Below, one piece after another: positions 24,014 through 33,192 of a stretch of DNA of 64,000 bases. The position numbers and the translations under genes were made by a program. Location: contig JAFYMG010000014.1 in the NCBI GenBank assembly GCA_017556705.1, positions 248,001 through 312,000 on the forward strand, read 5' to 3'. The notes beneath the pieces are model-generated. The model was given only the letters and a program-made list of their open reading frames with translations. It had not been told where the DNA came from and made no database searches. Position 1 is the stretch's first letter. Every line of letters begins with the position of its first letter. The stretch is from Paludibacteraceae bacterium (GTDB taxonomy: Bacteria; Bacteroidota; Bacteroidia; Bacteroidales; Paludibacteraceae).

Positions 24014-26910
24014 TAATAACTGAATAGTCGTGATTTATTGAGTTTGGTTATCTTGCCATGTTTGGCTTGGATTTGCTTTTGGTTGATGAGTTTTGGATCG
24101 CCCATAATCAAAATGGTGATAGGTTTGCCTTGAATACGTGATTGGTAGAACGAAAGCACATTGTCAAATGTCAAACGTTGAATATCACGCACTTGCAACA
24201 TCGCAGGGTCCACCTTATAACCCATCAGCATATTTGCTGTCAAGCGTTGGCTCTTGTTGCGGAAAGTAGGTTTGTTAGACAATACCGATTGACGCAATAC
24301 GGTGCGGATATTCTCCATCGTTTCAGGATATTGTGGCATAGAATCCAACAAACTCATATAGACATCTATCGCATCAGCTACCTTGTCGGACTGTGTACCT
24401 ACATAACCCACAAACTTGGTCATCTGACCTTGTTTTGATGGGCGAGAGAAATAGCCATATGCGTTGTATGCCATAGAGCGTTTTTCGCGGATTTCGTTCA
24501 TCACAAGACCCGAGAAACCGCCACCAAAATACTCGTTGAACGCCATATAGTTCACTGCATCCTTTACATTGTATGGCTCTCCATCAATGAGGAAATACAC
24601 CTTGGCTTGTTGCATCTCTGCATCAGGCAAGAAGTAAATCTTATTCTCTGTGATTGGCACCATAGGACGCTCCACAGGCGACATAGTTGGGCGCACATTG
24701 TTATTGAGCGAGAGCTTGTTGTAAAGGATATTCTTCACATCCAAAGCAGGCAACGCACCTGCGTAGTGAATCTCCAACTCATAGTTTTGCACTTGGTGCA
24801 ATACGCCTTCCAATTGAGCAGCAGTCATTTGCAACACATCCTCCATCAGCGTTGGGCGCTTGATATATGGCGAGTTCTCGCCATAGCGCACATAGTCGAA
24901 GGCAGCATCCGCCACAATGTCGGTATTGCGTTGCTCCACTTGACGAGCAGAGTACTCTTGTCCCTTAATATTGTTGATGAGCATGTCATTCTCCGAATCG
25001 AAATTAGGGAACATCATGTGCAGATTAACCATCTCCACGATCTTCTCCAGGTTCTCCTCGTTGCCCTCAATGTCTACATAGAAATAGTCCTCAGACACCG
25101 CATAGCTGCACTTACCGCCCAACTTCGCCAAATTAGCGCGGAACTCAGCTGGTTTGATACCTGGCGCACCCTTGATACCTGCCATATTCATCAGCGAAGC
25201 AGCGTACTCCAAGAATGGCAACTCGTAGGTTCCCACGCCATATTTCAAACGAAGAGAGAAGATATGGTTCTTGGTATTTGGTGTGCAATATACGCTCACG
25301 CCTTCGTAGAAGAGGTCCTGATCAATATCCGAGAAATCGATGAAGGTAGGGGTGAGTTTGCCCGCTGGAATCGATTCCAAGTATTGGCAATAAGCCGATT
25401 CGCTCTTTGGAGACTCCAGCGATTTGATCTTTGGCTTAGGCAACTTATCTTTCTTAGGTGTACCTTCCTCAATCTCAAAGACTTTCTTAGGCGCACCCAA
25501 GTATTGTTTAGCTACGCGCTTGATATCATCCATAGTGATTGCAGCCACGCGCTCCTTGAGTTGCAACATCTCTTCAATCGACTGTTGGTAGGTAAACGCA
25601 TTCTGCAAGAGTTGTACCTTCATCTCTGGATACTCCATCGTGCGGTCGAACTCTTGGTAGAAGTTCTGGCGAACTGCCTCCACCAACTCCTCAGAGATAT
25701 TGCCGCTCACCAATTGTTGGATCGCTTCATTAACCAATTTCTCGGTTTCTTTGAGTGAAGTATAAGTCTGTGTCTCGGCATCCATGTATGGCACTGCTAT
25801 CACTAAGAAGCGACCTTGGTCACGGCGTACATCATTGGCTGCGCCTGCGTACATCAGTTTGTTGTCCAAAGTGAGCTCGTCCAACAAACCAATCTGCATG
25901 GAGTTAGAGAGAATCTCGCCCAAGAAATCCAGCAGCAACTCATCCTTATCGCCTACTGGTACACCATTGTATGCGATATACAACTCTGGCATATAGCCGA
26001 GCTTCGCACTATAGCGCTCGTCTTGCGCGAAAGCGGTAGTAGGATACTTCGTGCGCTCTGGCAATGGACGCGCTTGCAACTTGCCGAAGGTCTTCTCGAT
26101 CAATGGTTTTGTTGCTTCAATGTCGAAGTCACCAACCAAGATAAGTGCCATATTATTAGGCACATACCATGTATTGTAGAAATCGATAAGTTTGCGCAGT
26201 TTAGGGTTCTTTAGGTCCTCTGCATAACCAATGATATCGCGTGCGTAGGCATGCCCCTCATAGAGTTTGCCGAAGATGAAATTGCGTGAGTGGGTAGAGT
26301 TGTCGTCTAGGTACATATTGTACTCCTCAAACACGTTCTCCAACTCGGCTTGGAAACTGCGGAACACAGGATTGGTCAAGCGGTCTGCATACAACGTAAG
26401 CCAACGCTCCATCTGGTAAGCAGGGAAGGAGTTCATATAGCAGGTTACATCGTATGCGGTAAAGGCATTCAGCCCTTCGCCACCGATTCCCTGAATCAGG
26501 TTGGAGAACTCATCAGGGGCTGCATATTTGGCAGCTTCGAGCGATACCTCGTTGATGCGCAATTGCACCGCCTCACGTGCTTTCGCATCGGTAGTGAGTG
26601 CTAGGGTATCGTATAGGGCAATGATTTGTTCATAGAGAGGTCGCTCTTTCTCCCAATCCAATGCGCCGATGCGGTCAGTACCCTTGAAGAGCATATGCTC
26701 CAGATAGTGCGCCAAACCAGTTGCATCTGCTGGCTCATCTATCGCACCCGCACGGGTAACAGTCCAGCCCTGTACATCAGGTTGGTCGTGGTCTTCCCAC
26801 AAATATACGGTCAAACCATTGTCCAATTGGTATTGAACGAAATCATTATTTTGTGCCCATGCCACCAAAGCACAGCAAACACAGATCAAACTGATAAATA
26901 TTCTTTTCAT
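24013..26910 (-). CDS. M16 family zinc metalloprotease, full-length
   Basis: A 965-residue secreted or periplasmic protein with a signal peptide (MKRIFISLICVCCALVAWAQ). The inverted zinc motif HxxEH is intact at residues 68-72 (AHYLEHMLFKGT), with the distal Glu in the region ENVFEEYNMYL. Four M16 lobes can be followed, the second pair lacking the motif as usual for pitrilysin/insulysin-type enzymes. It likely degrades peptides in the periplasm or processes exported proteins. It lies directly upstream of era with a one-base overlap. The 39 bases upstream are TTTCAAC heptamers. Confidence 0.92.
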   Translation of the reverse strand: MKRIFISLICVCCALVAWAQNNDFVQYQLDNGLTVYLWEDHDQPDVQGWTVTRAGAIDEPADATGLAHYLEHMLFKGTDRIGALDWEKERPLYEQIIALYDTLALTTDAKAREAVQLRINEVSLEAAKYAAPDEFSNLIQGIGGEGLNAFTAYDVTCYMNSFPAYQMERWLTLYADRLTNPVFRSFQAELENVFEEYNMYLDDNSTHSRNFIFGKLYEGHAYARDIIGYAEDLKNPKLRKLIDFYNTWYVPNNMALILVGDFDIEATKPLIEKTFGKLQARPLPERTKYPTTAFAQDERYSAKLGYMPELYIAYNGVPVGDKDELLLDFLGEILSNSMQIGLLDELTLDNKLMYAGAANDVRRDQGRFLVIAVPYMDAETQTYTSLKETEKLVNEAIQQLVSGNISEELVEAVRQNFYQEFDRTMEYPEMKVQLLQNAFTYQQSIEEMLQLKERVAAITMDDIKRVAKQYLGAPKKVFEIEEGTPKKDKLPKPKIKSLESPKSESAYCQYLESIPAGKLTPTFIDFSDIDQDLFYEGVSVYCTPNTKNHIFSLRLKYGVGTYELPFLEYAASLMNMAGIKGAPGIKPAEFRANLAKLGGKCSYAVSEDYFYVDIEGNEENLEKIVEMVNLHMMFPNFDSENDMLINNIKGQEYSARQVEQRNTDIVADAAFDYVRYGENSPYIKRPTLMEDVLQMTAAQLEGVLHQVQNYELEIHYAGALPALDVKNILYNKLSLNNNVRPTMSPVERPMVPITENKIYFLPDAEMQQAKVYFLIDGEPYNVKDAVNYMAFNEYFGGGFSGLVMNEIREKRSMAYNAYGYFSRPSKQGQMTKFVGYVGTQSDKVADAIDVYMSLLDSMPQYPETMENIRTVLRQSVLSNKPTFRNKSQRLTANMLMGYKVDPAMLQVRDIQRLTFDNVLSFYQSRIQGKPITILIMGDPKLINQKQIQAKHGKITKLNKSRLFSY

Positions 26911-26949
26911 ATACTATTGTCTTTCAACTTTCAACTTTCAACTCTGCAA

Positions 26950-27975
26950 CTACCACTCCAACAATACCTTGCCGCATTGACCGCTGAGCATTACATCAAA
27001 GCCCTTTTGGAAGTCATCGAAGTGGAAACGGTGAGTAATCACAGGACTCAGATCCAATCCACCCAACAACATCTGCTCCATCTGGTACCATGTCTCCCAC
27101 ATGCGGCGACCGGTGATACCCTTGATAGTCAACGCATTGAAGATAATATCTGACCAGTTAACCTTCGTATCGCTTGGCAAAATACCTAATTGAGCAATGT
27201 TTGCACCTTTATACATATGCGCAATCATATCATTGAACGCCGCAGGCGCACCTGACATCTCTAAACCAATATCAAAACCGCGGATACCCAATTGCTTCAT
27301 AGCGCCCTCTACGGTCTCGCCTTTTGAGCCATTGACCGTAATGGTCGCACCCATCTTCTTGGCAATCTCAAGGCGTTGCTCGTTCAAATCGGTCACAACA
27401 ATATTCTTCGCTCCAGCATAGCGGCAGATACCCGCTGCCATCGTACCAATCAAACCAGCACCTGTAATCAATACATCCTCGCCCAAGAGAGGGAATGCCA
27501 ATGCGGTGTGTGTAGCATTACCAAATGGATCCATGATAGCCGCGAAGTCATCTGGAATCTCAGGACGTACATGCACAATATTGCTCTCTGGGATAGACAC
27601 ATACTCTGCGAATGCTCCGTCCTTGCCCATGATACCTACTGAGATAGTGTTCTCACACACGTGCCCCATACCACGACGGCAGTTACGACAAGTTCCACAG
27701 ACGATATGACCTTCTGCTGTCACACGGTCACCAACCTTCACACCACGAACACCAGGCCCAACCTCTACAGCTACACCCACAAACTCGTGACCCATGATAT
27801 AGGGTGGGGTGCAATGGCTTTGCGACCATTCGTCCCATTTATACATGTGCAAGTCTGTACCGCAAATAGCGGCTTTGCTGACTTTGATCAGTACATCATT
27901 CACGCCTACTTTAGGCATTGGCACTTCTTCCATCCAGAGCCCTGGCTCTGCATATCGTTTTACTAAGGCTTTCAT
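26950..27975 (-). CDS. tdh: L-threonine 3-dehydrogenase
   Basis: A 341-residue zinc-dependent medium-chain dehydrogenase. The catalytic zinc site is CGTDLHMYKWDEW (Cys near 38) with GHEFVGVAVEVG, the structural zinc cysteines are in CGTCRNCRRGMGHVC, and the NAD fold is VLITGAGLIGTMAAGI. It oxidises threonine to 2-amino-3-ketobutyrate, which the neighbouring Kbl splits. The gap to kbl (27976-28068) is 93 bases and contains TTATCAGTG repeats, so the two genes probably share a transcript. Confidence 0.95.
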   Translation of the reverse strand: MKALVKRYAEPGLWMEEVPMPKVGVNDVLIKVSKAAICGTDLHMYKWDEWSQSHCTPPYIMGHEFVGVAVEVGPGVRGVKVGDRVTAEGHIVCGTCRNCRRGMGHVCENTISVGIMGKDGAFAEYVSIPESNIVHVRPEIPDDFAAIMDPFGNATHTALAFPLLGEDVLITGAGLIGTMAAGICRYAGAKNIVVTDLNEQRLEIAKKMGATITVNGSKGETVEGAMKQLGIRGFDIGLEMSGAPAAFNDMIAHMYKGANIAQLGILPSDTKVNWSDIIFNALTIKGITGRRMWETWYQMEQMLLGGLDLSPVITHRFHFDDFQKGFDVMLSGQCGKVLLEW

Positions 27976-28068
27976 GTTGTTATGATTTTTGCCCCACGGA
28001 TCAATACGGATTGATAATTACATCATCAATTATCAGTGAAAATCAGTGTTATCAGTGGGAATTTTGAA

Positions 28069-29259
28069 TTATTCAATGACGTTGAGGGCTTTGCCCACTT
28101 TGACAAAAGCTTCGATACCGCGGTCGAGTTGCTCGATAGTGTGAGCAGCAGACAACTGCACGCGGATACGTGCTTGCCCCTGTGGCACTACTGGGTAGTA
28201 GAAGCCCGTTACATAGATACCTTCTTCTTGCAATGCCGCAGCAAACTCTTGGCTCAAGCGTGCATCGTACAACATCACCGCGCAGATAGCCGACTCAGTT
28301 GGTTTGATATCAAAGCCCGCCGCCTTCATCTTGCTAATGAAGTACTCGGTATTCGCATGCAAACGGTCTTGCAACTCGTTGCTACGAGTCAATATCTCAA
28401 AGGTCTTCAATCCTGCCGCAGCAATCAATGGAGGAATGGAGTTGGAGAACAAGTATGGACGGCTGCGTTGGCGAAGCAAGTCAATAATCTCTTTCTTACC
28501 TGTGGTGAAACCACCTACCGAACCACCAAAGGCCTTACCCAATGTACCAGTAATGATCTCAATCTTACCGCGGAGGTCGTAACGCTCAGTCACACCGTGG
28601 CCCGTCTTACCTACCACACCTGCAGAGTGGCTCTCATCTACCATCACGAGGGCATCGTATTTCTGTGCCAACTCATAGATCTTATCCAATGGACATACAT
28701 TACCGTCCATAGAGAACACACCGTCGGTAGCAATGATACGGAAGCGTTGTGCTTGCGCTTTCTTCAATTGCTCCTCCAAATCTGCCATATCGCCATTCGC
28801 ATAGCGATAACGCACCGCTTTACACAAGCGCACACCATCAATGATACTTGCGTGGTTGAGCGCATCGGAGATAATCGCATCTTGGTCGGTCAAGAGTGGC
28901 TCAAACAAACCACCGTTGGCATCAAAGCAAGCGGCATAAAGGATCGTGTCCTCGGTACCAAAAAAGTCAGAAATGGCTTGCTCCAATTGCTTGTGGGTGT
29001 CCTGCGTACCGCAGATAAAGCGCACAGAAGCCATACCATAGCCACGAGCATCCATGCGGTCTTTGGCTGCTTGGATAAGCTCCTCGTTGTCTGCCAAACC
29101 AAGGTAGTTGTTGGCGCAGAAGTTGATAACATCCTTTCCTCCTGCTACTTGAATGGCTGATGACTGTGGAGTGATAATCACTCGCTCGTTTTTATACAAA
29201 CCTGCCTCCTTGATTTCGCTCAAGATACTTTGCAGGTGCTTTTGAAAATCTGTATACAT
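28069..29259 (-). CDS. kbl: Glycine C-acetyltransferase (2-amino-3-ketobutyrate CoA ligase)
   Basis: A 396-residue PLP enzyme of the alpha-oxoamine synthase family. Key segments are NFCANNYLGLADNEEL, MVDESHSAGVVGKTGHG (Asp and His that contact PLP) and the Schiff-base lysine in TGTLGKAFGGSVGG. It cleaves 2-amino-3-ketobutyrate with CoA into glycine and acetyl-CoA, completing threonine catabolism with tdh downstream. Its length and motifs match Kbl better than serine palmitoyltransferase or BioF. The tdh neighbour supports the call. Confidence 0.95.
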   Translation of the reverse strand: MYTDFQKHLQSILSEIKEAGLYKNERVIITPQSSAIQVAGGKDVINFCANNYLGLADNEELIQAAKDRMDARGYGMASVRFICGTQDTHKQLEQAISDFFGTEDTILYAACFDANGGLFEPLLTDQDAIISDALNHASIIDGVRLCKAVRYRYANGDMADLEEQLKKAQAQRFRIIATDGVFSMDGNVCPLDKIYELAQKYDALVMVDESHSAGVVGKTGHGVTERYDLRGKIEIITGTLGKAFGGSVGGFTTGKKEIIDLLRQRSRPYLFSNSIPPLIAAAGLKTFEILTRSNELQDRLHANTEYFISKMKAAGFDIKPTESAICAVMLYDARLSQEFAAALQEEGIYVTGFYYPVVPQGQARIRVQLSAAHTIEQLDRGIEAFVKVGKALNVIE

Positions 29260-29450
29260 AATTTTAGTTCGTTTTACTCACGTTAATTACTTCGTGAAGA
29301 GTTATTCGCTCTGCGAATGAGTAGTTACTTCGTGAAATTTAGTGAAACAAAATTGTTCATCCGCAGGATAATCGTTCATCGAAGATAACTTTTTCAGCCC
29401 GATGGGCTAACTTCTTCATTGCTTGCAATGGATTTCAGCGAAACTCGCTA
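29260..29450. repeat. Hairpin-rich noncoding gap between argS and kbl
   Basis: No gene is visible. The gap holds short palindromes such as ATTCGC-TCT-GCGAAT, GCCC-GAT-GGGC and CCATTGCAAGCAATG-like sequence, joined by TAACTTCTTCA/TTACTTCGTGA linkers. The design (variable self-complementary core in a shared frame) is that of the other arrays, with a different linker. Confidence 0.6.
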
Positions 29451-31280
29451 TTACATGCGGTTAGGCACTTCAATACCAAGAAGGCTCATTGCATTCTTGA
29501 TGACTTTAGCTACCGTTTGTGCCAATACGAGACGCAATGCGCGTTTCTCAGCATCTGCCTCGTTCAAGATACTATGATCGTGGTAGAAGCTATTGAAGTC
29601 GCACGCCAAACTATATGCGTAGTTCGCAATCACCGCAGGTGAGAACTCATCGCCTGCTTGGCGCACTGCTGCAGGATAATCCACGAGGCGTTGGATGAGC
29701 GCAAGCTCTTTAGGCGACAAGGCGAGAGGCGATAAGGCGAGAGGCGAGAGGCTCTCCGCTTTGCGGAGGACACTCTGAATACGCGCATAGGTGTATTGGA
29801 TAAATGGACCTGTATTGCCATTAAAATCAATACTCTCTTCTGGATTAAAGAGCATGTTCTTGCGTGGATCCACCTTCAGGATAAAGTACTTCAATGCACC
29901 CAAACCTACCATACGAGCAATCTCGTTGGCCTCCTCCTCAGTAATGTCAGGCAAGGTATTAACCTTATCTTTCGAAATCTCTTTTGCATCAGCAATCATT
30001 TGTGCCATCAAATCGTCGGCATCTACTACAGTTCCCTCACGACTTTTCATTTTACCATTTGGCAACTCCACCATACCATAGCTGAAGTGTACCAACTCCT
30101 TACCAAATGGGAATCCCAGACGATCAAGCAAAATACTCAGCACCTTAAAGTGATATTCTTGCTCGTTGCCCACCACATACACCATCTTATCAATAGGGTA
30201 GTCCTCAAAGCGCAACTTCGCAGTACCAATATCCTGAGTCATATACACAGATGTGCCGTCTGCACGCAAGAGAAGCTTCTCATCCAATCCGTTTTGTGCC
30301 AAGTCAGCCCACACGCTACCATCCTCGCGGCGGTAGAAGTCGCCCTTAGCCAATCCGCGCTCTACTTCGCCTTTGCCCACGAGATAAGTATCGCTTTCGT
30401 AGTAGATCTTATCAAAGCCTACGCCCATTTGCTTGTATGTCTCGTCAAAACCCGCATATACCCATTCGTTCATCTTTTGCCACAAGGCACGCACCTCTGG
30501 GTCGTTTTGCTCCCACTTGACGAGCATGGCTTGTGCTTCTTTGATGAGTGGCGCCTCTTTCTTAGCGGTTTCCTCATCCATACCGCCTGCCATGAGCTCC
30601 TTGATTTGAGCTTTGTACTCCACATCAAAGCGCACATAGTAGTCACCAATCAAGTGGTCACCTTTCTTGCCGCTATTCTCAGGTGTCTCGCCGTTGCCAA
30701 ACTTTTGCCATGCCAACATCGACTTGCAGATATGAATACCGCGGTCGTTCACAATATTGGTCTTCACCACGTTCCAGCCATTAGCCTCTTGGATCTTAGC
30801 GATGGAATAACCCAATAGATTGTTGCGCACGTGACCGAGGTGAAGGGGCTTGTTGGTGTTTGGAGAAGAGTACTCCACCATCATGAGTGGTTTTTTAGGC
30901 GATGAGGCGATAGGGCTATCAGGCGAAAGGCGTGATAATTGTCCAAAACTATCATTTTGGGCAATCTCTTGCAATTGCTCAATCCAGTAACTTTGTGCGA
31001 TGCTGAGGTTCAAGAATCCTTGTACGGCGTTGAACTTCTCAATGAGTCCTTGTTCTTGGTTCTTGGTTCCTTGCTCTAATAGTTTCTCGCCTACCTCCTG
31101 TGCCACTTGTGCAGGGGCTTTGCGTGCGGCTTTTACGAATGGGAATACCACTAATGTAATGTCTCCCTCAAACTCTGCGCGAGTCTTTTGAAACTGCACT
31201 TGCTCTGCAGTTATCTCAATACCATAGAGGTCTTTTACTGCCTCTTGTACTTTAGGAATAAGTATTTCTTCTAGTTTCAT
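29451..31280 (-). CDS. argS: Arginyl-tRNA synthetase with two repeat-encoded inserts
   Basis: A 609-residue class I synthetase that charges tRNA-Arg. The N-terminal Add-1 domain, the HIGH-like motif (NKPLHLGHVRNN), the KMSKS-like KMKSREG and the C-terminal DALR anticodon domain (FSPAVIANYAYSLACDFN) are all present. Two segments come from repeat DNA: RLSPDSPIASSPKKP just before the conserved MVEYSSPNTNKP (about 30895-30935), and SLSPLALSPLALSPKE between RIQSVLRKAE and LALIQRL (about 29712-29757). Both lie in variable surface regions and keep the frame. The gene is 26 bases upstream of the next repeat-bearing gene. Confidence 0.94.
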   Translation of the reverse strand: MKLEEILIPKVQEAVKDLYGIEITAEQVQFQKTRAEFEGDITLVVFPFVKAARKAPAQVAQEVGEKLLEQGTKNQEQGLIEKFNAVQGFLNLSIAQSYWIEQLQEIAQNDSFGQLSRLSPDSPIASSPKKPLMMVEYSSPNTNKPLHLGHVRNNLLGYSIAKIQEANGWNVVKTNIVNDRGIHICKSMLAWQKFGNGETPENSGKKGDHLIGDYYVRFDVEYKAQIKELMAGGMDEETAKKEAPLIKEAQAMLVKWEQNDPEVRALWQKMNEWVYAGFDETYKQMGVGFDKIYYESDTYLVGKGEVERGLAKGDFYRREDGSVWADLAQNGLDEKLLLRADGTSVYMTQDIGTAKLRFEDYPIDKMVYVVGNEQEYHFKVLSILLDRLGFPFGKELVHFSYGMVELPNGKMKSREGTVVDADDLMAQMIADAKEISKDKVNTLPDITEEEANEIARMVGLGALKYFILKVDPRKNMLFNPEESIDFNGNTGPFIQYTYARIQSVLRKAESLSPLALSPLALSPKELALIQRLVDYPAAVRQAGDEFSPAVIANYAYSLACDFNSFYHDHSILNEADAEKRALRLVLAQTVAKVIKNAMSLLGIEVPNRM

Positions 31281-31306
31281 ATATTCTTGCCTTTAAACTC
31301 TAAACT

Positions 31307-33145
31307 TTAAACTGCCAACGGCATGCATTTCTCTTTCAACCATGCTGCCTCCTCCTTATTGAGCAGTGGTGCAACCTCGGCATATACCCATGCGTGGTAA
31401 TTATTGACCCAAGCGATCTCCTCTGCCGTCATGCGGCTGAGATCCATCATATTCGTGTCGTATGGACACAAGGTCAATGTCTCAAACTCGAAGAAGGTCT
31501 CGCCTGTAGCATGTGCGCCGAGGTTTTTGCTCTCGCGCACGGCGATAAGGTTCTCGATACGAATACCATACTCATTAGCGCGGTAGAGACCTGGTTCGTC
31601 GGAGCATACATTACCCACTTGCAATGGGTTAGGGTTGTTGTCTGTGCGAATGTTTTGTGGACCCTCGTGGCAACCCATGAAATGACCTACTCCGTGTCCC
31701 GTACCATGACCGTATGTCATACCCTCTGCCCAAAGGAACTGGCGTGCCAATACATCCAATTGGTTGCCGCGTGTGCCCTTAGGGAAACGCGCGCATGCCA
31801 ATGCGATATGTCCTTTCAAGACAAGGGTGTAATCGCGCTTAACAGCCGCAGGGATATTCGCAGGATTACCTACCCAAATGGTGCGGGTGATGTCGGTAGT
31901 ACCATCCAGATACTGACCACCCGAATCCAATAGCAATACGCCATCGCCTTCAATCTTGGCGCACTCCTCAGGGGTAGCGTGGTAGTGCACAATAGCACCA
32001 TTGCCTTTCCAACCTGCGATGGTGCAGAAGCTGTCATCGGTGTAGTTCTCGCCCATAGCGCGGAACTCACCCAATTTCTGAGCCAAGGTGATCTCGGTAT
32101 GCTCTTGCTTTTCGCCTTTCGCCTCTCGCCTTTCGCCTGCAAACTCGTTCTCCAACCAACGCAGGAAGCGGGTCAATGCCACTGCATCCTTGTGCATAGC
32201 AAGGCGTTCGCCAGCTAGTTCGGTAGCATTCTTTACACTCTGCATCTTCAACACAGGACTTGGTGAACAGTGGACAGTTGATAGTTGGCAGTTGATGCTC
32301 TCGAAGAGGGCTTCATTGACCTTGTTACCATCATACATGATAGACGATGCATTGATATCTTTCAGATAGTCAAATACTTGATCGTAATCTTGTACGCATA
32401 CATGGATGCGATTGAGGTAAGCGCGTGCCGCATCATCCAGTTTGCTTGGCGCTACGAAGATGGTGCATTTATCCATCTCTACTACCACATAACTAATCAG
32501 GCATGGCGTATAATCTACATCCTTTCCGCGGATGTTGAGCAGCCAACCAATCTCGTCCAATGCAGATACTACGAGTGCATCGCATCTTTTCTCCGTGAGG
32601 GCTTGGCGCACGCGTGTGAGTTTGCTCTCGACGCTCTCGCCCGTGTATTTCTCTTCGTATTCATAGAGCAAAGAGGTTGGGATAGCAGGGCGACCTTCAG
32701 TCCACAATGGAGAGATCAGGTCAATAGATACCAACTCCAAACCACCTTCTTCCAGCGTCGCCTTCAATTCGCGGTAGCCATTCACGCTATACATCTCAGG
32801 GTTGACCGCGACTTTAGCCTCTAACCTCTCGCTTTTCGCCTTACATAACCACTCAGGGATACTTGGGCAGTCGATATCGCTCTCGCGCATCAGTTCTACC
32901 GTAGTGCCTTTTAGCTCAGCCTCGGCTTGCAGATAGTAGCGGCTATCGGTCCAAAGCAATGCTTGGTCCTGTGTGATGACCGCAGTACCTGTCTCACCGA
33001 GAAAACCTGTAATCCACGACATCTCAGTCCAATGCTCTGCCATATATTCGCTAGCATGTGGGTCTGTACCAGGCACAATACATGCCCATACTCCTTTTGC
33101 TTTCATCAGCGCCCGTAGCGCCGCCAGTCTTTCTAAAATATTCAT
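31307..33145 (-). CDS. Xaa-Pro aminopeptidase (M24B), three repeat-encoded inserts
   Basis: A 612-residue metalloaminopeptidase of the long (three-domain) aminopeptidase P type. Two creatinase-like N-terminal domains precede the pita-bread catalytic domain with metal ligands in LLDSGGQYLDGTTDITRT, GTGHGVGHFMGCHEGPQ and the Glu residues of GIRIENL. It removes N-terminal residues ahead of proline. Repeat-derived segments are KAKSERLEAKVAV (about 32815-32850), AGERREAKGEKQ (about 32110-32145) and CQLSTVHCSPSPV (about 32260-32298), the last from a different repeat family (AACTGTCAACT). The start is at MNILERLAALRALMK. Confidence 0.92.
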   Translation of the reverse strand: MNILERLAALRALMKAKGVWACIVPGTDPHASEYMAEHWTEMSWITGFLGETGTAVITQDQALLWTDSRYYLQAEAELKGTTVELMRESDIDCPSIPEWLCKAKSERLEAKVAVNPEMYSVNGYRELKATLEEGGLELVSIDLISPLWTEGRPAIPTSLLYEYEEKYTGESVESKLTRVRQALTEKRCDALVVSALDEIGWLLNIRGKDVDYTPCLISYVVVEMDKCTIFVAPSKLDDAARAYLNRIHVCVQDYDQVFDYLKDINASSIMYDGNKVNEALFESINCQLSTVHCSPSPVLKMQSVKNATELAGERLAMHKDAVALTRFLRWLENEFAGERREAKGEKQEHTEITLAQKLGEFRAMGENYTDDSFCTIAGWKGNGAIVHYHATPEECAKIEGDGVLLLDSGGQYLDGTTDITRTIWVGNPANIPAAVKRDYTLVLKGHIALACARFPKGTRGNQLDVLARQFLWAEGMTYGHGTGHGVGHFMGCHEGPQNIRTDNNPNPLQVGNVCSDEPGLYRANEYGIRIENLIAVRESKNLGAHATGETFFEFETLTLCPYDTNMMDLSRMTAEEIAWVNNYHAWVYAEVAPLLNKEEAAWLKEKCMPLAV

Positions 33146-33147
33146 TG

Positions 33148-33192
33148 CCTTTCGCCTTTCGCCTTTAACCTTTAACCTTTAACCTTTCGCCT
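33148..33192. repeat. Heptanucleotide array ending in the nadC stop
   Basis: Six tandem units CCTTTCG, CCTTTCG, CCTTTAA (three times) and CCTTTCG end in CCTA; the TAG stop of nadC is the complement of that last CTA. Exact seven-base phasing is easy to see here. Confidence 0.85.

Noticed and set aside
24607..25758. 383-codon plus-strand frame inside the M16 protease gene
   Set aside because: It is antisense to a full-length conserved protease and its composition is that of a complementary-strand shadow.
28036..29160. 374-codon plus-strand frame inside kbl
   Set aside because: It is antisense to a clearly conserved PLP enzyme; the product has no domain or export signal.
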